Assembly (NCBI GenBank): GCA_034509755.1
Contig: CM067557.1
Coordinates: forward strand, 16,352,001 to 16,416,000
Origin: Anisodus tanguticus
Taxonomy: Eukaryota; Streptophyta; Magnoliopsida; Solanales; Solanaceae
Reading direction: 5' to 3'
DNA length: 64,000 bases
Of the stretch, positions 10,686 to 22,123 are shown piece after piece (the first letter of the stretch is position 1; each line of letters starts with the position of its first letter). Under the pieces are notes generated by a model, which did not search any database, was not told the DNA's origin, and saw only the letters and a list, made by a program, of their open reading frames with translations. The translations under genes were made by a program, and so were the position numbers.

Positions 10686-10847
10686 TGTAGAATTGTACTA
10701 ATCTCCTTTGTTGGAGTCTTCTTATTAATACAATATATATAGTGTGTACAATATGAATCCTATTTGAATGAAGATCTCTACTTTACATAATTACACTCAA
10801 ATATTAATTACAGAATATACAGGAATATATAAATATATTCGTTATCA
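10686..10847 (-). repeat. 3' LTR of copia E
   Basis: On the plus strand it runs TGTAGAATTG to TTATCA and abuts the polypurine tract (CACCCCCTCAGTC). It matches the LTR at 15351-15516 across the shared words AATACAATATATATAGTGTG and ATATTAATTACAGAATATA. Confidence 0.85.
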
Positions 10848-10910
10848 CACCCCCTCAGTCGGAGCGAGAGGAGGCCAGACGTTGAGACTGGATCTGAAGT
10901 CAAGGAACAG

Positions 10911-12350
10911 CTACCGAGGAAGCCCCTTAGTGAAGATATATGCGTACTGATACGAAGAAGGCATATGCAACACCTTAACATGACATATGGCAACCTTCTC
11001 ACGAACAAAATGGATATCCATCTCAATATGCTTAGTTCGCTGATGTTGAACCAGGTTATGAGATAAATAGACCGCAGATATGTTATCACAATAAACTATA
11101 AACGCCTTACATAAGGGACACTGAAGCTCCAGGAGGAGGTTTCGGAGCCAACAGATCTTAGCAACAATGTTCACAACACCTCTATATTCTGTTTCTGCAC
11201 TCGAACGAGAGAGTGTGGCTTGTCGCTTGGCAGACCTCGAAATGAGATTATCTCCTAAGAACACATAGTAGCCGAAGGTGGAACGACATGTGTCCGGACA
11301 GCCTGCCCAATCGGCGTCCGTATATGATATCAGTCTGGTCGGTGTAGAGGGATAGAGATGTAATCCATAATCAATAGTACCATTAACGTATTGAATGATA
11401 CGCTTAAGAGTTGTAAAGTGAGGCTTTCTGAGGGCATGCATAAATAAACACACATGCTAAATAGCATATGCAATATCAGGCTTGATGAATGTAAGATACT
11501 GAAGCGCACCAATGAGACTCCTATAGAGTGAGGGATCGAGCACCGAATCCCTACCAGCAGCACTGTTTTGACTTTGAGTCGATTGGAGTAGGCATGATCT
11601 TGCAGTTTTTCATTTTATCCTTGTAAACAATTTCTTTGGCATACTTACGCTGACACAGGAACATAACATCTGCATATCTGGTCACATAACATCTGCATAT
11701 CTGGTCATAGAAAATTCAGATTTGAGTAGGGTAATGATCTTATTTTTTAACACATCAGAAGAGGCAATCAGAACAATATCATCCACGTATAGCAAAATGT
11801 ATGCAATATCACTACCTCGATGAAAAAGAAAAAGTCAATGGCCACTTTTGCTGCATACGAACCCAATTTGCATGATGAAAGTGTCGAAACGTTCATACCA
11901 AGCCCTGGGGGCCTGTTTCAAACCATACAGTGATTTACGAAGATGACAAACGTATTGAGGAGCCTCTGGATGCACAAAGTCTAGTGGTTGGTGCATGTAA
12001 ACAGTTTCTTTCAAATCCTCATGTAAGAACACATTTTTCACATCAAGTTGATGAATCGACTACTTCTTACCCATAGCTATGCTCAGAATAGTGTGAATGT
12101 TGCCGATTTGACCACCGGACTGAAAGTCTCACCACAATCAATACCCTCATATTGCTTTGTGCCATTTTCCACAAGTCTGGCCTTGTGACGTTCACGCTCA
12201 CCACTGTATCTGAACTTGTGATAAAAGAGCCACATACAATGAATCACATTCACCCCCTATGGTCTCAAAACAAGATCCCAAGTGCGCTGAGTGGTAAGCG
12301 CATCAAATTTCTCACGCATGGCCGCATTTCAATTCAGGTCAAGTTTTGCT
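10911..12350 (-). pseudogene. copia E reverse transcriptase and RNase H remnant
   Basis: RNase H is the best preserved part (11453-10911), with YTDADWAGCPDT, SSAETEYRG, CDNISAVYLS and QHQRTKHIEMD. RT lies at about 12350-11560 in several frames: LRKSLYGLKQAPRAW at about 11955-11910, and an intact LLYVDD box at about 11785-11800. An imperfect duplication around 11680-11705 (CACATAACATCTGCATATCTGGT, repeated) adds to the disruption. Confidence 0.85.
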
Positions 12351-12550
12351 AGTTTTGGGTTTTTGGGTATAGGTGATATGTATTGTGTGGATAGGTTGAA
12401 GTGGACTTTTGGTTTGAAAATCCTATGCTGGGCGCGAGTTTCCATTTTGTGTGTGAGGACGGGGGTGGTGGTGTGTGGCAGGGACGGTGTCGGGTCGACT
12501 GTGGAGGTTGATGATGGTAAATTTGGGTAGTGAGGTGTCGGGTTGGTGGC

Positions 12551-14121
12551 TTAAACAGTGGGTGGGGGTATGCTTGGCGGGAGGTGGTAGTATGGTGGAC
12601 TGAAGGGAATGAGAGGATGGGTAGCGGGTGGATGGCGGGACAGTAGCTGGGTAGCGGAATTTTGTAGGTACATAGGGTGGACCGATGGGGAGGCAGCTAG
12701 TGGCGGAAAGGCTACCGGATGTAGTTGGCGTGGAGCCTGATTGGGAACTCCACGTATCATGTGCTGTAGGAGAGGGGAAATGTCCAAATTATGAAGAAAG
12801 TCATAGTCGGGGAAGTGAAACTGACAGATGATAGAATAAGGGAAAACATTTTCCTCAAACGTGACGTGACGAGAGACAAGGACTTTGTTTGTGGATGGAT
12901 CGAAGCATAAATATCCCCTATGGTTTAGCGGGAAGCCCAAGAAAATGCAAGGAGTGGCCCTAGGTGCTAACTTGTGAGAAGTCGTAGAGGCGAGATTAGG
13001 GTAGCATAGACAACCAAAAGTGTGTATGTGACCATATGTGGGGATTCGACGGAATAAAATCTCAGTCAGGGTTCGATTACGGAGAGTACAGGTAGGTAAT
13101 ATGTTAAGTATGTATTCTACCAATTTTAATGTGTATACCCAAAAGGTAGGTGGAAGAGATGCATGAAGGAGCAATTTACGAATCATATTATTGATGGTGC
13201 GTAAGATTCTTTCGGCTTTGCCATTTTGAGGAGAGGTATAATGGCACGAGAATTGAAATACCATGCCATTATCCGTACAAATTTTATGAAAGAGTGAGTT
13301 ATTAAACTCACGTCCATTGTCACACTGAAAAGATTTAATGTTCTTTTCAAATTGGGTTTTAATTTATGAGTGGAATTCAATAAATGTGGAGTAAACTTGA
13401 GACTTAAATTTGAGCGAATAGACCAAAGAAAATAAGACAAATCATCTAACAAGACCAAATAATATTTATGACCGAGTTCACTAGCGAAGGAGATGTCCAT
13501 AAATCTGCATGAATAATGTCAAAGGGAGAAAAAGTAGCAGTTAAAGACGAAATAAATGGAAGTCTAACATATTTACCTAAAGAACAAGAAAAGCAACTTG
13601 GGGCAAGATTCCCTTTATTACATGAAATTAAATTGTGACTTCTAAGAAAATTAAAAATGAGAGCTCCTGGGTGTCCAAGTCTGTTATGCCACGTGGATGG
13701 AGAGATTGCGGCAATTGATGTATGAGGGTTGACACTGGCAACGGATGTGGATGAGAAAGGATAGATGTCCCCCACACTATTGCATCTCGTAAGAGGTGTC
13801 CCCGTGCGTAGGTCTTTCACAGAAAAACCAAATGGGTCAAACTCAAGAGATACAAATTTATCAATAGCAAACTTCCTAACAGAGATTAAATTTTTAATGA
13901 TATTAGGGGCATAGAGGACGTTACGAAGGGAAAATAGATGATGGGGTTTTGGTGTGTGTGGTTCCATACCCTTGAATTGGAATGCGATTTCCAATTCCGA
14001 CCATAATAAATTGAGGAGTTCGTAAATTAAATAGGTGCGGAAGATTACCAGAGTTGCAAGTGAGGTGGGATGTGGCACTCGTGTCCATGTACCAAGCATC
14101 ATTGGGATGTTGTAACTTCAT
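12551..14121 (-). pseudogene. copia E protease and integrase remnant
   Basis: Protease is at 14121-13921 with the active site changed to DTSA (canonical DTGA). The GAG-pre-integrase segment (WHNRLGHPG) and start of the integrase core (HADLWTSP) lie in 14102-13446. The core continues in 13500-13183 after a frameshift. The C-terminal integrase region is at 13264-12551 (SPQNGKAERILRTINNMI, FGCLCYPN, CIFLGFPLNHRGY), followed by a proline-rich linker toward RT. Confidence 0.87.
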
Positions 14122-14129
14122 GGTGTTGT

Positions 14130-15195
14130 AGGCCTGGGCAATTCCGTTGGCGTGAGAAAACTGAACTGGGCAGTGGACGGTTGGGCCTCCGTGATGTGGG
14201 CCTTATGAGATGGGCCTAATTGGTCCTAATTGGTGAGGGGTCATACCCGAACCAAACAAATTGGGTTGGGGCAGTCGGGTAGGGGCAGGGTGGGGAGGCT
14301 CAATTGTCAAGAAACTGCCAAGGCAGAGGGTTGGCCCACCAAACCGGGTACCGAGTCGGCTGTTGTGGATGGCCACCCAAGTTGGGCCTTCCATCGCGAC
14401 ATTTGCCTCTTTCGCCGCGTCCGCCACCACTGCCTCATCCTTCGCGGCTGCTCCACTACTACTGGCTGATGGTGGAACAAACGGGTGTGGTGGTAGTCTC
14501 TGGTGCATCAACCACCAATGCTTTTTGTTTGTATTCATCTTGTTTAGCACGTCTGGTTTCTTCCAAGAGCAATTGTGACCGAGCTTTGTTAAAGCTGGGC
14601 ATGGGGTCGACTTGTTATATCATCACTGGGAGTGTGTCATGTTTACCTTTTGGCAAACCATTAATTAGTTGCAACACCATCTTAGTGTTCGAAATCAGAG
14701 TGCCCACGTTGGATAATTGATCGGCATCTAATTTTAATATTTTGCAATAGTCGGACATAGTCGCAAAGTTTTCAAGACGCGTGTTATTGAATTGTTCCTC
14801 AAGGTACACGACACGTGTGTGTTTTTTGTCTTGAAAAATTTCTTCCGACCGGATCCATAGCTCATGCACCGAGGCACCTTTTTTCATAATCATATGAAGC
14901 AAGTCCTTAGAGATGGTGCCATAAATCCATTGCTTGACGATAGCGTCAAGTCGGCACCATATCGTGTCGTCGACCTCGATAGGACGAGGGAATGTGCCGT
15001 CAATATGATGAAGCACGTTGTAATCACATGCATGAATGCGAAATAGTTCAACCCACGAGGATATTGACCATCCTCTTAATCAATAACTAAAGGGATAAAG
15101 TTCTTGATATTGGTGACGGCGAACGCCGAAAGGAAGGAGGAAGTGAAGGATGAGGAGGAAGCCGTGGTAGAGGTGGGAGTAGCCATGGATGCCAT
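14130..15195 (-). pseudogene. copia E gag remnant
   Basis: The ATG at 15195 opens a Ser/Thr/Pro-rich N-terminus that reaches a stop near 15090. The core gag domain continues at 15016-14615 (LDAIVKQWIYGTISKDLLHMI, MVLQLINGLPKGKHD). The C-terminal part to about 14203 has Ala- and Pro-rich composition. No zinc knuckle is visible. It is related to gag of F (15600-16691) and P (57824-58512). Confidence 0.82.
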
Positions 15196-15336
15196 TAGAG
15201 GGGCTGATTGTTTTATATTTTTGTTTGGTAAGGAAGGGAAATGTTTTTTAGGGTTTTGGGGTGTGGGGTTGCCGCCTGCCGAGAGAGAAGAGGGGGGCGG
15301 GCAGACGAAAATTTAGAGATAGGTGTTTTAAGGTTT

Positions 15337-15350
15337 GAATCTTGATACCA
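15337..15350 (-). other. Primer-binding site of copia E
   Basis: In minus orientation the bases next to the 5' LTR read TGGTATCAAGATTC. TGGTATCA is complementary to the 3' end of plant initiator methionine tRNA, the usual copia primer. Confidence 0.8.
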
Positions 15351-15516
15351 TGTAGAATTGTATTAATCTCCCTTAATGTAGTCTTCTCATTAATACAATA
15401 TATATAGTGTGTACAATATGAATCCTAATTGAATGATGATCTCTACTTTACAGAATTACTCTCAAATATTAATTACAGAATATATAGAAATATATAAATA
15501 TTATTCGCTATAAATG
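15351..15516 (-). repeat. 5' LTR of copia E
   Basis: It begins (plus strand) TGTAGAATTGTATTAATCTC and matches the 3' LTR until about ATATTATTCGCTATA. The outer end is worn, so the last few bases are uncertain. Confidence 0.8.
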
Positions 15517-15599
15517 ACTATAACTTATATACTTGTCGACATGATGATATCCATTATGTGCTACGTGTAAATGTTACTTCAATCATAATCAATAGGGGC

Positions 15600-16691
15600 C
15601 AAGCCGTGCAAATTATGTTATTGCTAGGCCAAGACCAGATGCACTTGTTGGGCCATCGGTTGTGTCTGGCGTTGGCCTGGTCCCGAGCCCAGGATGACAG
15701 GCTGCTGGAAGTGGGATGCTGATTGCGGAAACTAGCATGAGGGTGAGGCCCAGTTTCCTGGGTTGGATTAGTGAACTAGGCTGTCCCACTGAACATTTTG
15801 GGGAGTATTGGATTGCTGGCCAGACTTACCCCCTTTCCCGCGGCCTTTGTCGCCTCTACCATTGTCGGCCTCTGCCGCCTCTACCTCCTCTGCCACTACA
15901 GCGGTTGCTCCGCGGTTGTTCGTTGTTCGGCGGTGGCTGGCTGGCTGGTGGGGGTGGTGTTTGTCGCGGGAGTTTCAACTGCTAACACCTTTTGATTGTG
16001 TTCATCCTGTTTGGCACGTTGGGTTTCTTCCAACAATAATTGTGAACGGGCCTTGTTGAAGCTGGGTAATGGATCGACTTGTTGTATCATGGTCGCTAGA
16101 GTATCGTACTCACCCTTTGGTAAACCAACAACTAGTTGGAGAACTATCTTCATTTTGGAAACTGGTGCCCCCACATTGGACAATTGGTCCGCAACTAGTT
16201 TTAATTATTTACAATACTCCGACATGTTAGCAAAAATTTTAAGACGTGTATTATTGAATTGTTCCTCCAAGTATACGACACATGTGTGCTTCTTGTCCTG
16301 AAAAATCTCCTCCAACCGTATCCATAACTCACGAGTCTAGGCACCGGTTTTCATTATCGTATGAAAGAAGTCCTTAGAGATGGTACCATAAATCCACTAT
16401 TTAACGATGACGTCAAGACGATGCCATGTCATTAACCTCAATAGGGTGAGGGAAAGAGTCATAAATATGATCAAGCACGTTATAGGCACATGCATGAATG
16501 CGAAAAAGTTCAACCCACAAAAAATATTGACCATATTCTTGATCAAGAACCACGGGAATGAAGTTCTTGATGTTGGTGACGGCGAAAGCCGGATGTAAAG
16601 AAGGAGTGGATGAGGTAGTGGGTGTGGTGTGGGTGACGACTAGGGAGGCATATGAAGTTGTGGGAGAGGTGAACGTAGTTGTGGGATCCAT
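15600..16691 (-). pseudogene. copia F gag remnant
   Basis: The ATG at 16691 opens a frame with HPAFAVTNIKNFIPVVLDQE and RIHACAYNVLDHIYDS (16691-16413). The frame then breaks; the middle is recognisable around 16400-16200, and the C-terminal part is open at 16183-15896 (KIVLQLVVGLPKGEYDTLAT). Beyond it lies a low-complexity Gly/Ala/Pro-type spacer toward 15600. No zinc knuckle is visible. Confidence 0.8.
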
Positions 16692-16836
16692 TAGAGGGCT
16701 AAATTTAGGTTAGGAAGAAAAAGAGCAGAGAAATAAATAAATTAGGGTTTATGTGGGGGGGTAACCGCCGGCGCAGGGGGGCGGCGGATTAGAGAGATGA
16801 TTTTTAGGTGTTATAAGGGTTTGGCTCTTGATACCA

Positions 16837-17003
16837 TGTAAGATTGTATTAATCTCCCTTGGAGAGTATTTCTCATTAATACAAATATATATAGTGTGTA
16901 CAATGTTGAATCCTAATTGAATAATGATCTTATATTTACTATAATTATACACTACTATTAATTACAAAATATATGTCGAATATATGATAATATTCGCTAA
17001 TAC
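16837..17003 (-). repeat. 5' LTR of copia F
   Basis: It starts TGTAAGATTGTATTAATCTC and ends near ATATTCGCTAATA. It is similar to the LTRs of E and to the LTR stub of P at 58783. Confidence 0.8.
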
Positions 17004-17130
17004 TAATGATTAGCTATCTACATTTCACTTCATAGTGAAGAGGTTTTAGGGATGTAACTTTGTCCTTTCTATTAAAATTTTGTGGTTTTGTTCTTACTTT
17101 GAGTAAAATTTGGATGATATGACTTGTGTG

Positions 17131-17164
17131 TGATAGAATAATCCCTTGATTATTTTCATTAATG

Positions 17165-17206
<42 letters not shown>

Positions 17207-17374
17207 GATATACAATATTTAATTATGGAAATTAAATCTATCTTTTTCAAATACAAGACTACTACCTTTTCGTAATACAAGACTACTACCATAATTACAT
17301 TTGTACAAGAATTCTAATAGGACTATACAAAATATATATGGAATATACACGATATATACGTGTATATTCTTTCA
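17131..17374 (-). repeat. 3' LTR of copia G
   Basis: It runs TGATAGAATAAT to TTCTTTCA on the plus strand (244 bp). It contains an (AT)n run at about 17167-17202 that is absent from the other LTR, and a palindrome GAATATACACG/CGTGTATATTC at 17341-17369. Confidence 0.92.
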
Positions 17375-17399
17375 CACCCCGCAGTCATAATGGCCGGTT

Positions 17400-18388
17400 G
17401 TCGTACGCTGAGACTGTCCCTAAAATCTTCAAACAGAACTAAGGGAAGACCATTAGTAAAGATGTCAGCAATTTGGTACCGTGAAGGGACATGCAAGACA
17501 CGTACTTATCCATGAGCTACCTTTTCACGAACAAAGTGAATATCCATCTCGATATGTTTAGTGCACTAATGTTGGACCAGATTCCCAGAGAGATAGACCG
17601 CACTAATAGAAGAGTGAAGCTCTAATAGGAGATTACGCAGCCAACATGACTCAGACACCACATTAGCTACTCCTCGATACTCGGCCTCCGCACTGGATCG
17701 CGATAAAGTAGTCTGGCGTTTAGCCAACCAAGAGACCAAGTTATCACCAAGAAACATACAATAACTAGATGTCGAACGTCTGGTATCTGGACATCCACCC
17801 CAATCAGCATTTGTATAAGACATGAGAGTAGATACGGAGGATGGATATAAATGCAAATCATAATCAAGAGTGCCTTGAATGTAACACATAATGCATTTGA
17901 GAGCGTGCATGTGTCCGCCGATCGGATCATGCATAAATAAACACACTTATTGAACTACATAAGTAATATAGGGCCTCGTGAATGTAAGATACCAGTGAGC
18001 CCTTGCAAGACTGCGATAGTGGAAGGGATCCTCATAAGGTGTGCTAGAATTAGCACTCAACTTCAGTTTGGTATCAACCGAAGTAGGAGATGACTTGCAG
18101 GATGGCATGCTAGCCCATTCAATAATCTCAGTTGCATACTTTCTCTGGGATAGAAATAGACCACATGTATGACGAGTTACAACTATATCCAAAAAATAAC
18201 TCAAAGGCTTGGTCTTTCATAGCAAATTCGGAGCTGAGAAGAGACATGACAGACTTATGTAGTTTATCAGAAGAGATAGTCAATATAATATCATCCACAT
18301 ATAATGGAATGTATACTAGCGAAGTATCACGATTATAGATGAACAGATAATGATCAGACCTGCTATGAGAAAACTCAATAGTAGACAC
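17400..18388 (-). pseudogene. copia G RT C-terminal half and RNase H remnant
   Basis: RT segments in 18388-17947 carry an intact YVDD box (PLYVDDIILT) and LTFTRPYIT. RNase H at 17946-17566 has SYTNADWGGCPDT (first catalytic Asp replaced by Asn), SSAEAEYRG and the QH(QR)TKH region. About 30 bp around the CDN box are missing near 17610 (LHSSISAVYLS). The tail near 17560-17400 encodes the IADIFTK segment in a separate frame. Confidence 0.85.
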
Positions 18389-18890
18389 ATAATCTACAAA
18401 CCTTTTGTACTAGGCCCAAGGGGCCTGTTTTAGCCCATACAAGGACTTCTTCTGCAAACATACATGGTTAGGATGATTGGGGTCCCTAAAACCCAAGGGC
18501 TGATGCATGTATACCTTTTCCTTGAAATCACCACGTAAGAACACATTTTTCACGTCCAATTGATGAATGGGTCAAGCTTTGGAGAGAGCCAGACTGAGAA
18601 CAGTGTGAATAGTTGCCAGTTTGACCACCAGACTAAATGTCTCTCCATAATCCACGCCAACATGTTGAGTTTTGCCATCACCTACAAGACGGGCCTTATG
18701 CCTCTCAAAACAACCCTTAAATTTTTTCTTATGAGTAAAAATCCACATAGAATGAATTATATTAACACTAGGCGGACGGTGCACCAACTCCCACATCTTA
18801 TTTTCAATAAGAGCATTATATTCATCATCCATAGATATTTTCCAATTTGGGTCATGAAGGGCAAACACAGGGTTACGTGGTAGGGGTGAT
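18388..18890 (-). pseudogene. copia G RT N-terminal half remnant
   Basis: The open frame 18868-18572 shows the canonical copia RT entry: FALHDPNWKISMDDEYNALI, NKMWELV, FERHKARLVGDGKTQ, DYGETFSLVVKLATI. The expected histidine-glutamine-leucine-aspartate segment follows at about 18570, but a stop at 18572 separates it from the palm half. Confidence 0.85.
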
Positions 18891-19102
18891 TTAGTGATAT
18901 TAGAATTGAGATTAAAATGTCACTTTGGTTTAAAAATACCCCGTTGGCTATGAGTAACAGGCCATTTACTCATAATAAAAGTGGGCCGGACATGGATCGG
19001 TGTGGTGACGTCAGAACTGGCTCGTTTTGGGAGGCGTAGGTTCGGGATCAGAGGTAGGACAACAGGAAGTAGGCCTGCTGGCCGAGAAGCTGGACTGATG
19101 GA

Positions 19103-20340
19103 CTAACTGGATGGGCCAGCAGACAGTGGGCCTACTAACAGACTTGGACCTGGGTGACGAACAGGAATTGGGCCAGCAGGCAGTGGGCCTGTTGGCTGGA
19201 ATTGAGCATGAGAAGGATTGTCTGGGCCAGTGGGTACAGGGCCAGCAGGTGTCTGCTGGTCTAGATCCCCAGACAGGGGCCGCGTCAAATGGTGGAGCAC
19301 ATACGGTGAGAACCCATCATCCAGAAAATTATAGGAAGTAGACACGGAATTATGCAACTTAGCAAACGGAAATTGGGTTTCATCAAAAATTACATGGCGA
19401 CTAATAATGATTTTATTAGAGGATAAATCATAACATTTATAACCACGATGATTAGACAGATAACTAAAAAACACACAAGTGGTAGAGCGGGATTGTAGTA
19501 TAGGGAAATAGAGGATAGCATAAACACCCAAACACCCAAAGATGAGAATAGGACGAATCTTTGTGATCAAGAATTTTGAGTGGAGATTGGTATGCTAATC
19601 TTTTTCTATGGAGTATGTTAAGAAGGTAAGTGGCCATTTGTAGAGCATGATGCCAAAATAAAGGTGGTAATGAAGCATGGGCTAGTAATGTTTGAACAAT
19701 ATTATTAATGGTGCGTATTTTTCGCTCGGCTTTCTCATTTTATAAGGATGTATGTGGACAAGAAAATCGGAAAGATATACCATTAATGTTACAAAATTCT
19801 AAATGGTCCATTATCAAATTCCCTTCCATTATCACATTTAATATTTTTAATTTTCCGTTCAAATTGGGCAAAGATGAATGCTCTAAATAATAGGAATGTG
19901 GAATAAACTTGAGACTTTTTAGATAACAGAAAAGTCCACAAAAAATTAGAATAATCATCCAAAAATAACACATAATAACGGTGGCCCAAAGAGCTCAAAA
20001 CGGGAGATGTCCACAAATCACTATGAATAATATCAAATGACAATAAAGTACTAGAATTGGAGGAAACAAATGGTAATTTAACAAGTTTCCCAAGCGGAAA
20101 AGAATGACAAACATTAGTACTACGCGTACTATTACACTCAATAAAATTATTATTTTTAAGAGAGGAAAGAACAGATGCTCCCGGATGATCCAAACGTGCA
20201 TGCCATAAGGAAGGTGCTAAACGGCAAACATAGACGGCGTGGCTTGCTTAGTGGTGATGGTGATGGGATATAGTTTGCCCCGACTATTACATCTCATTAG
20301 AGGTATCCCCGTCATGAAATCCTTCATAGAAAATCCAAAA
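19103..20340 (-). pseudogene. copia G GAG-pre-integrase, integrase and Pro/Gly linker remnant
   Basis: The histidine segment (LDHPGASVL) and core start (HSDLWTSPVLSS, LFLDDYSNFLWTF) are at 20193-19789, and the second Asp box (CDNGREFD) is in the same frame. The Glu region near 19740 has lost its frame. The C-terminal integrase region is at 19570-19340, followed by a linker with repeated AGP/TGP words to 19103. Confidence 0.85.
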
Positions 20341-20360
20341 GGGTCAAAGTCAGTTGTAAA

Positions 20361-20610
20361 TTAATGAACAGACACCAAAATTTTTATTAGTTGAGGAGCA
20401 TGAAGGACATTTTTCAAGGCTAAAGGTGAGTTCTGGGGAGATACATTTGTGTGACCATAACCACGAATTGGAATTGAATTAACATTACCAGCAATGATGC
20501 CACGATTTTTGCTCAAATTGAAATAAGACGAGAGATTACCTAGCGCATACGTCATATGAGAAGTGGCACCCGGTGTCTATGTACCAATTTGCATCTGAAG
20601 GATTTAATCC
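20361..20610 (-). pseudogene. copia G protease remnant with frameshift at the active site
   Basis: The minus-strand frame reads NWYIDTG and then shifts by one base immediately after the catalytic DTG (the codons become GGG TGC CAC instead of GGA GCC ACT). The frame resumes at 20555-20361 (LSSYFNLSKN, PIRGYGHTN). The lesion alone would end Gag-Pol synthesis. Confidence 0.85.
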
Positions 20611-20619
20611 AAGTGTGTG

Positions 20620-21260
20620 TATCATTGCCTCGATATCCGTTGGAGTCGGGGCCGGTGTTGGGCCCATAATAGCAAAGGCCTAAGCAGGCCAGCCTATTGC
20701 CAGGGCCCATTCTGTGAATCCCCTGTCTGCTGGAACAATTGGGCCATTGCCCACTGGCCTAGCCCAACGGCCACTGTGCACTGGCCTAAGGCTGCGGTTA
20801 GTGGAGTTGTGGCCCAGTCTGCTGGCCACTGCCACCCTATCCTCCGCCACTACCACTCCCACCGCCGCCGCGGCTGCCGCCACTTCCACCACCACCCCTG
20901 CGGTTTTTGATACCATTTGTCCAATTTTGGCCCTTTTTGCAGCCATCATTGTTACAGTTTTGGCTAGAATTTTTTGAGAAGGAGTGAGTGTCATTGGTGT
21001 TGCATGACGTGGCTACCATCATGGTGAAATTGGCTTCGGTTTCTGCCTTTTAGCCAACCCAACTTCTTCTAAGGTGAGCATGAAACGTGTTTGGTAGAAC
21101 GACGGGAGAGGATTGCTTTGACGAAAAAGAGTTCCAACACCATTATAAGCTTCAGAGATATAATGAAAGGACAAGAGGAGAATTAGGGATTTCGAAAAAA
21201 ATTGAAGGGAGCGGGGTAGTTGCAGCCGGCGGCCGAAGAGAGAGTAGGGCGGCGGAATCA
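20620..21260 (-). pseudogene. copia G gag remnant lacking its N-terminal half
   Basis: The 5' leader (21300-21190) joins directly to the SEAYNGVGTLF segment near 21150, which in copy N lies about 170 residues into gag. It continues with FMLTLEEVGLAK and, in 21022-20837, an Asn/Lys/Gly-rich tail with poly-Gly/Ser runs. Roughly 500 bp of gag are missing compared with copy N. Confidence 0.85.
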
Positions 21261-21303
21261 AAATTTTGGAGAAGGAAAAGTTTGCCCTAGACTGCTCATA
21301 CCA

Positions 21304-21522
21304 TGATAGAATAAGCCCTTGATTAATTTTATTAATGTAAAAGGTATATATACATGATAACAATATTTAATTATTGAAATTAAATCTACCCTTTACTAAT
21401 ACAAGACTACTACCTTTCCGTAATACAAGACTACTACCATAATTACATTTGTACAAGAATTCTAATAGGACTATACAAAATATATATGGAATATACACGA
21501 TATATACGTGTATATTCTTTCA
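21304..21522 (-). repeat. 5' LTR of copia G
   Basis: It runs TGATAGAATAAGCCC to TTCTTTCA on the plus strand (219 bp). The primer-binding site TGGTATGAGCAG abuts it at 21303-21292. The palindrome GAATATACACG/CGTGTATATTC is present here too. Confidence 0.92.
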
Positions 21523-21527
21523 GTGTG

Positions 21528-21889
21528 AGCTTGAAATGAATTGTGAAATTAATATACTAAGAATTTCTACAAATATTTTACTATTTCTAAATCAATTATA
21601 TATAACTTAGATCCAGATAATCGATGTTAGAATTGTTGGAATGGAACAAATTAAAAATGACTCAAATAAATAAATGAACAGGAATAAGGTTGTACTCAAA
21701 TTAAAAGGAAAGAAAAACAACGAACTCTGGTTTTAATTTGAACTAGTATACGTACCCGCGCGATGTGCGAATCGTTTAAAAAAAGAGAAATACAAATAGA
21801 TGTATATGAACCATGTAAGTATGACATATTAGAGATTTAACCATCGGTTATTAGCTAGATCCGCCTCAATAATCAAAACTAAAAGAATA
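21528..21889. other. Spacer between copia G and copia I
   Basis: AT-rich, without an open frame. A short GC-rich word (TACCCGCGCGATGTGCG, about 21753-21769) stands out but could not be assigned to an element. Confidence 0.45.
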
Positions 21890-21919
21890 TGTTCCCCTCA
21901 TTGTATTCATCAATAATGT

Positions 21920-21956
<37 letters not shown>

Positions 21957-22114
21957 GTACAAGAATATTTAAACTAGGTAACTAATAAACCTAATTACAA
22001 TAGGAAATATAATCCTACCTAAAATAGGAGACCTAATTACAATAGGAATACAATTCTACCTAAAATAAGAGATATACAATTAATGAAAGAATATTAGAAA
22101 AATGTTTTATTACA
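21890..22114 (-). repeat. 3' LTR of copia I
   Basis: It runs from TGTTCCCCTCATTG to TGTTTTATTACA, with TG/CA ends. It contains an (AT)n run at 21922-21951 and a 29-33 bp tandem repeat (ACCTAATTACAATAGGAAwA, then ATCCTACCTAAAATA) at about 21988-22065. The left edge is inferred from the TG only, since the partner LTR is lost. Confidence 0.65.
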
Positions 22115-22123
22115 CCCCGCAGT

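Larger units (their letters stand above)
10686..15516 (-). mobile_element. Ty1/copia LTR retrotransposon E, both LTRs present
   Basis: Two related LTRs of about 162-166 bp (10686-10847 and 15351-15516) bracket a minus-strand gag-PR-IN-RT-RNase H body. The polypurine tract in minus orientation is GACTGAGGGGGTG. The primer-binding site next to the 5' LTR begins TGGTATCAAGA, matching the usual initiator-Met tRNA type. The 5' LTR edge at about 15516 is degenerate, and no clear 5-bp target duplication was found. All coding parts have stops and frameshifts. Confidence 0.9.
15590..17003 (-). mobile_element. Truncated copia F: 5' LTR plus gag only
   Basis: A 5' LTR (16837-17003), a primer-binding site (TGGTATCAAGAGCC, about 16823-16836) and a gag remnant are present. 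Everything 3' of gag is missing and the fragment stops about 75 bp from copia E. The two belong to the same family and point the same way, so unequal recombination or nested insertion with loss is plausible. Confidence 0.82.
17131..21522 (-). mobile_element. Complete but non-autonomous Ty1/copia element G with target duplication GTGTG
   Basis: The LTRs at 17131-17374 (3') and 21304-21522 (5') are flanked by GTGTG at 17126-17130 and 21523-21527, an exact 5-bp duplication. The polypurine tract (GACTGCGGGGTG in minus orientation) and a primer-binding site (TGGTATGAGC) are in place. The distal roughly 120 bp of the two LTRs differ at about one position; the proximal part differs mainly by an AT microsatellite. 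The N-terminal half of gag is deleted and pol carries frameshifts, so mobilisation would have needed a helper. Confidence 0.95.

Noticed and set aside
20617..20910. Plus-strand open frames opposite copia G gag and linker
   Set aside because: Shadow frames of the Gly/Pro-rich minus-strand gag tail.
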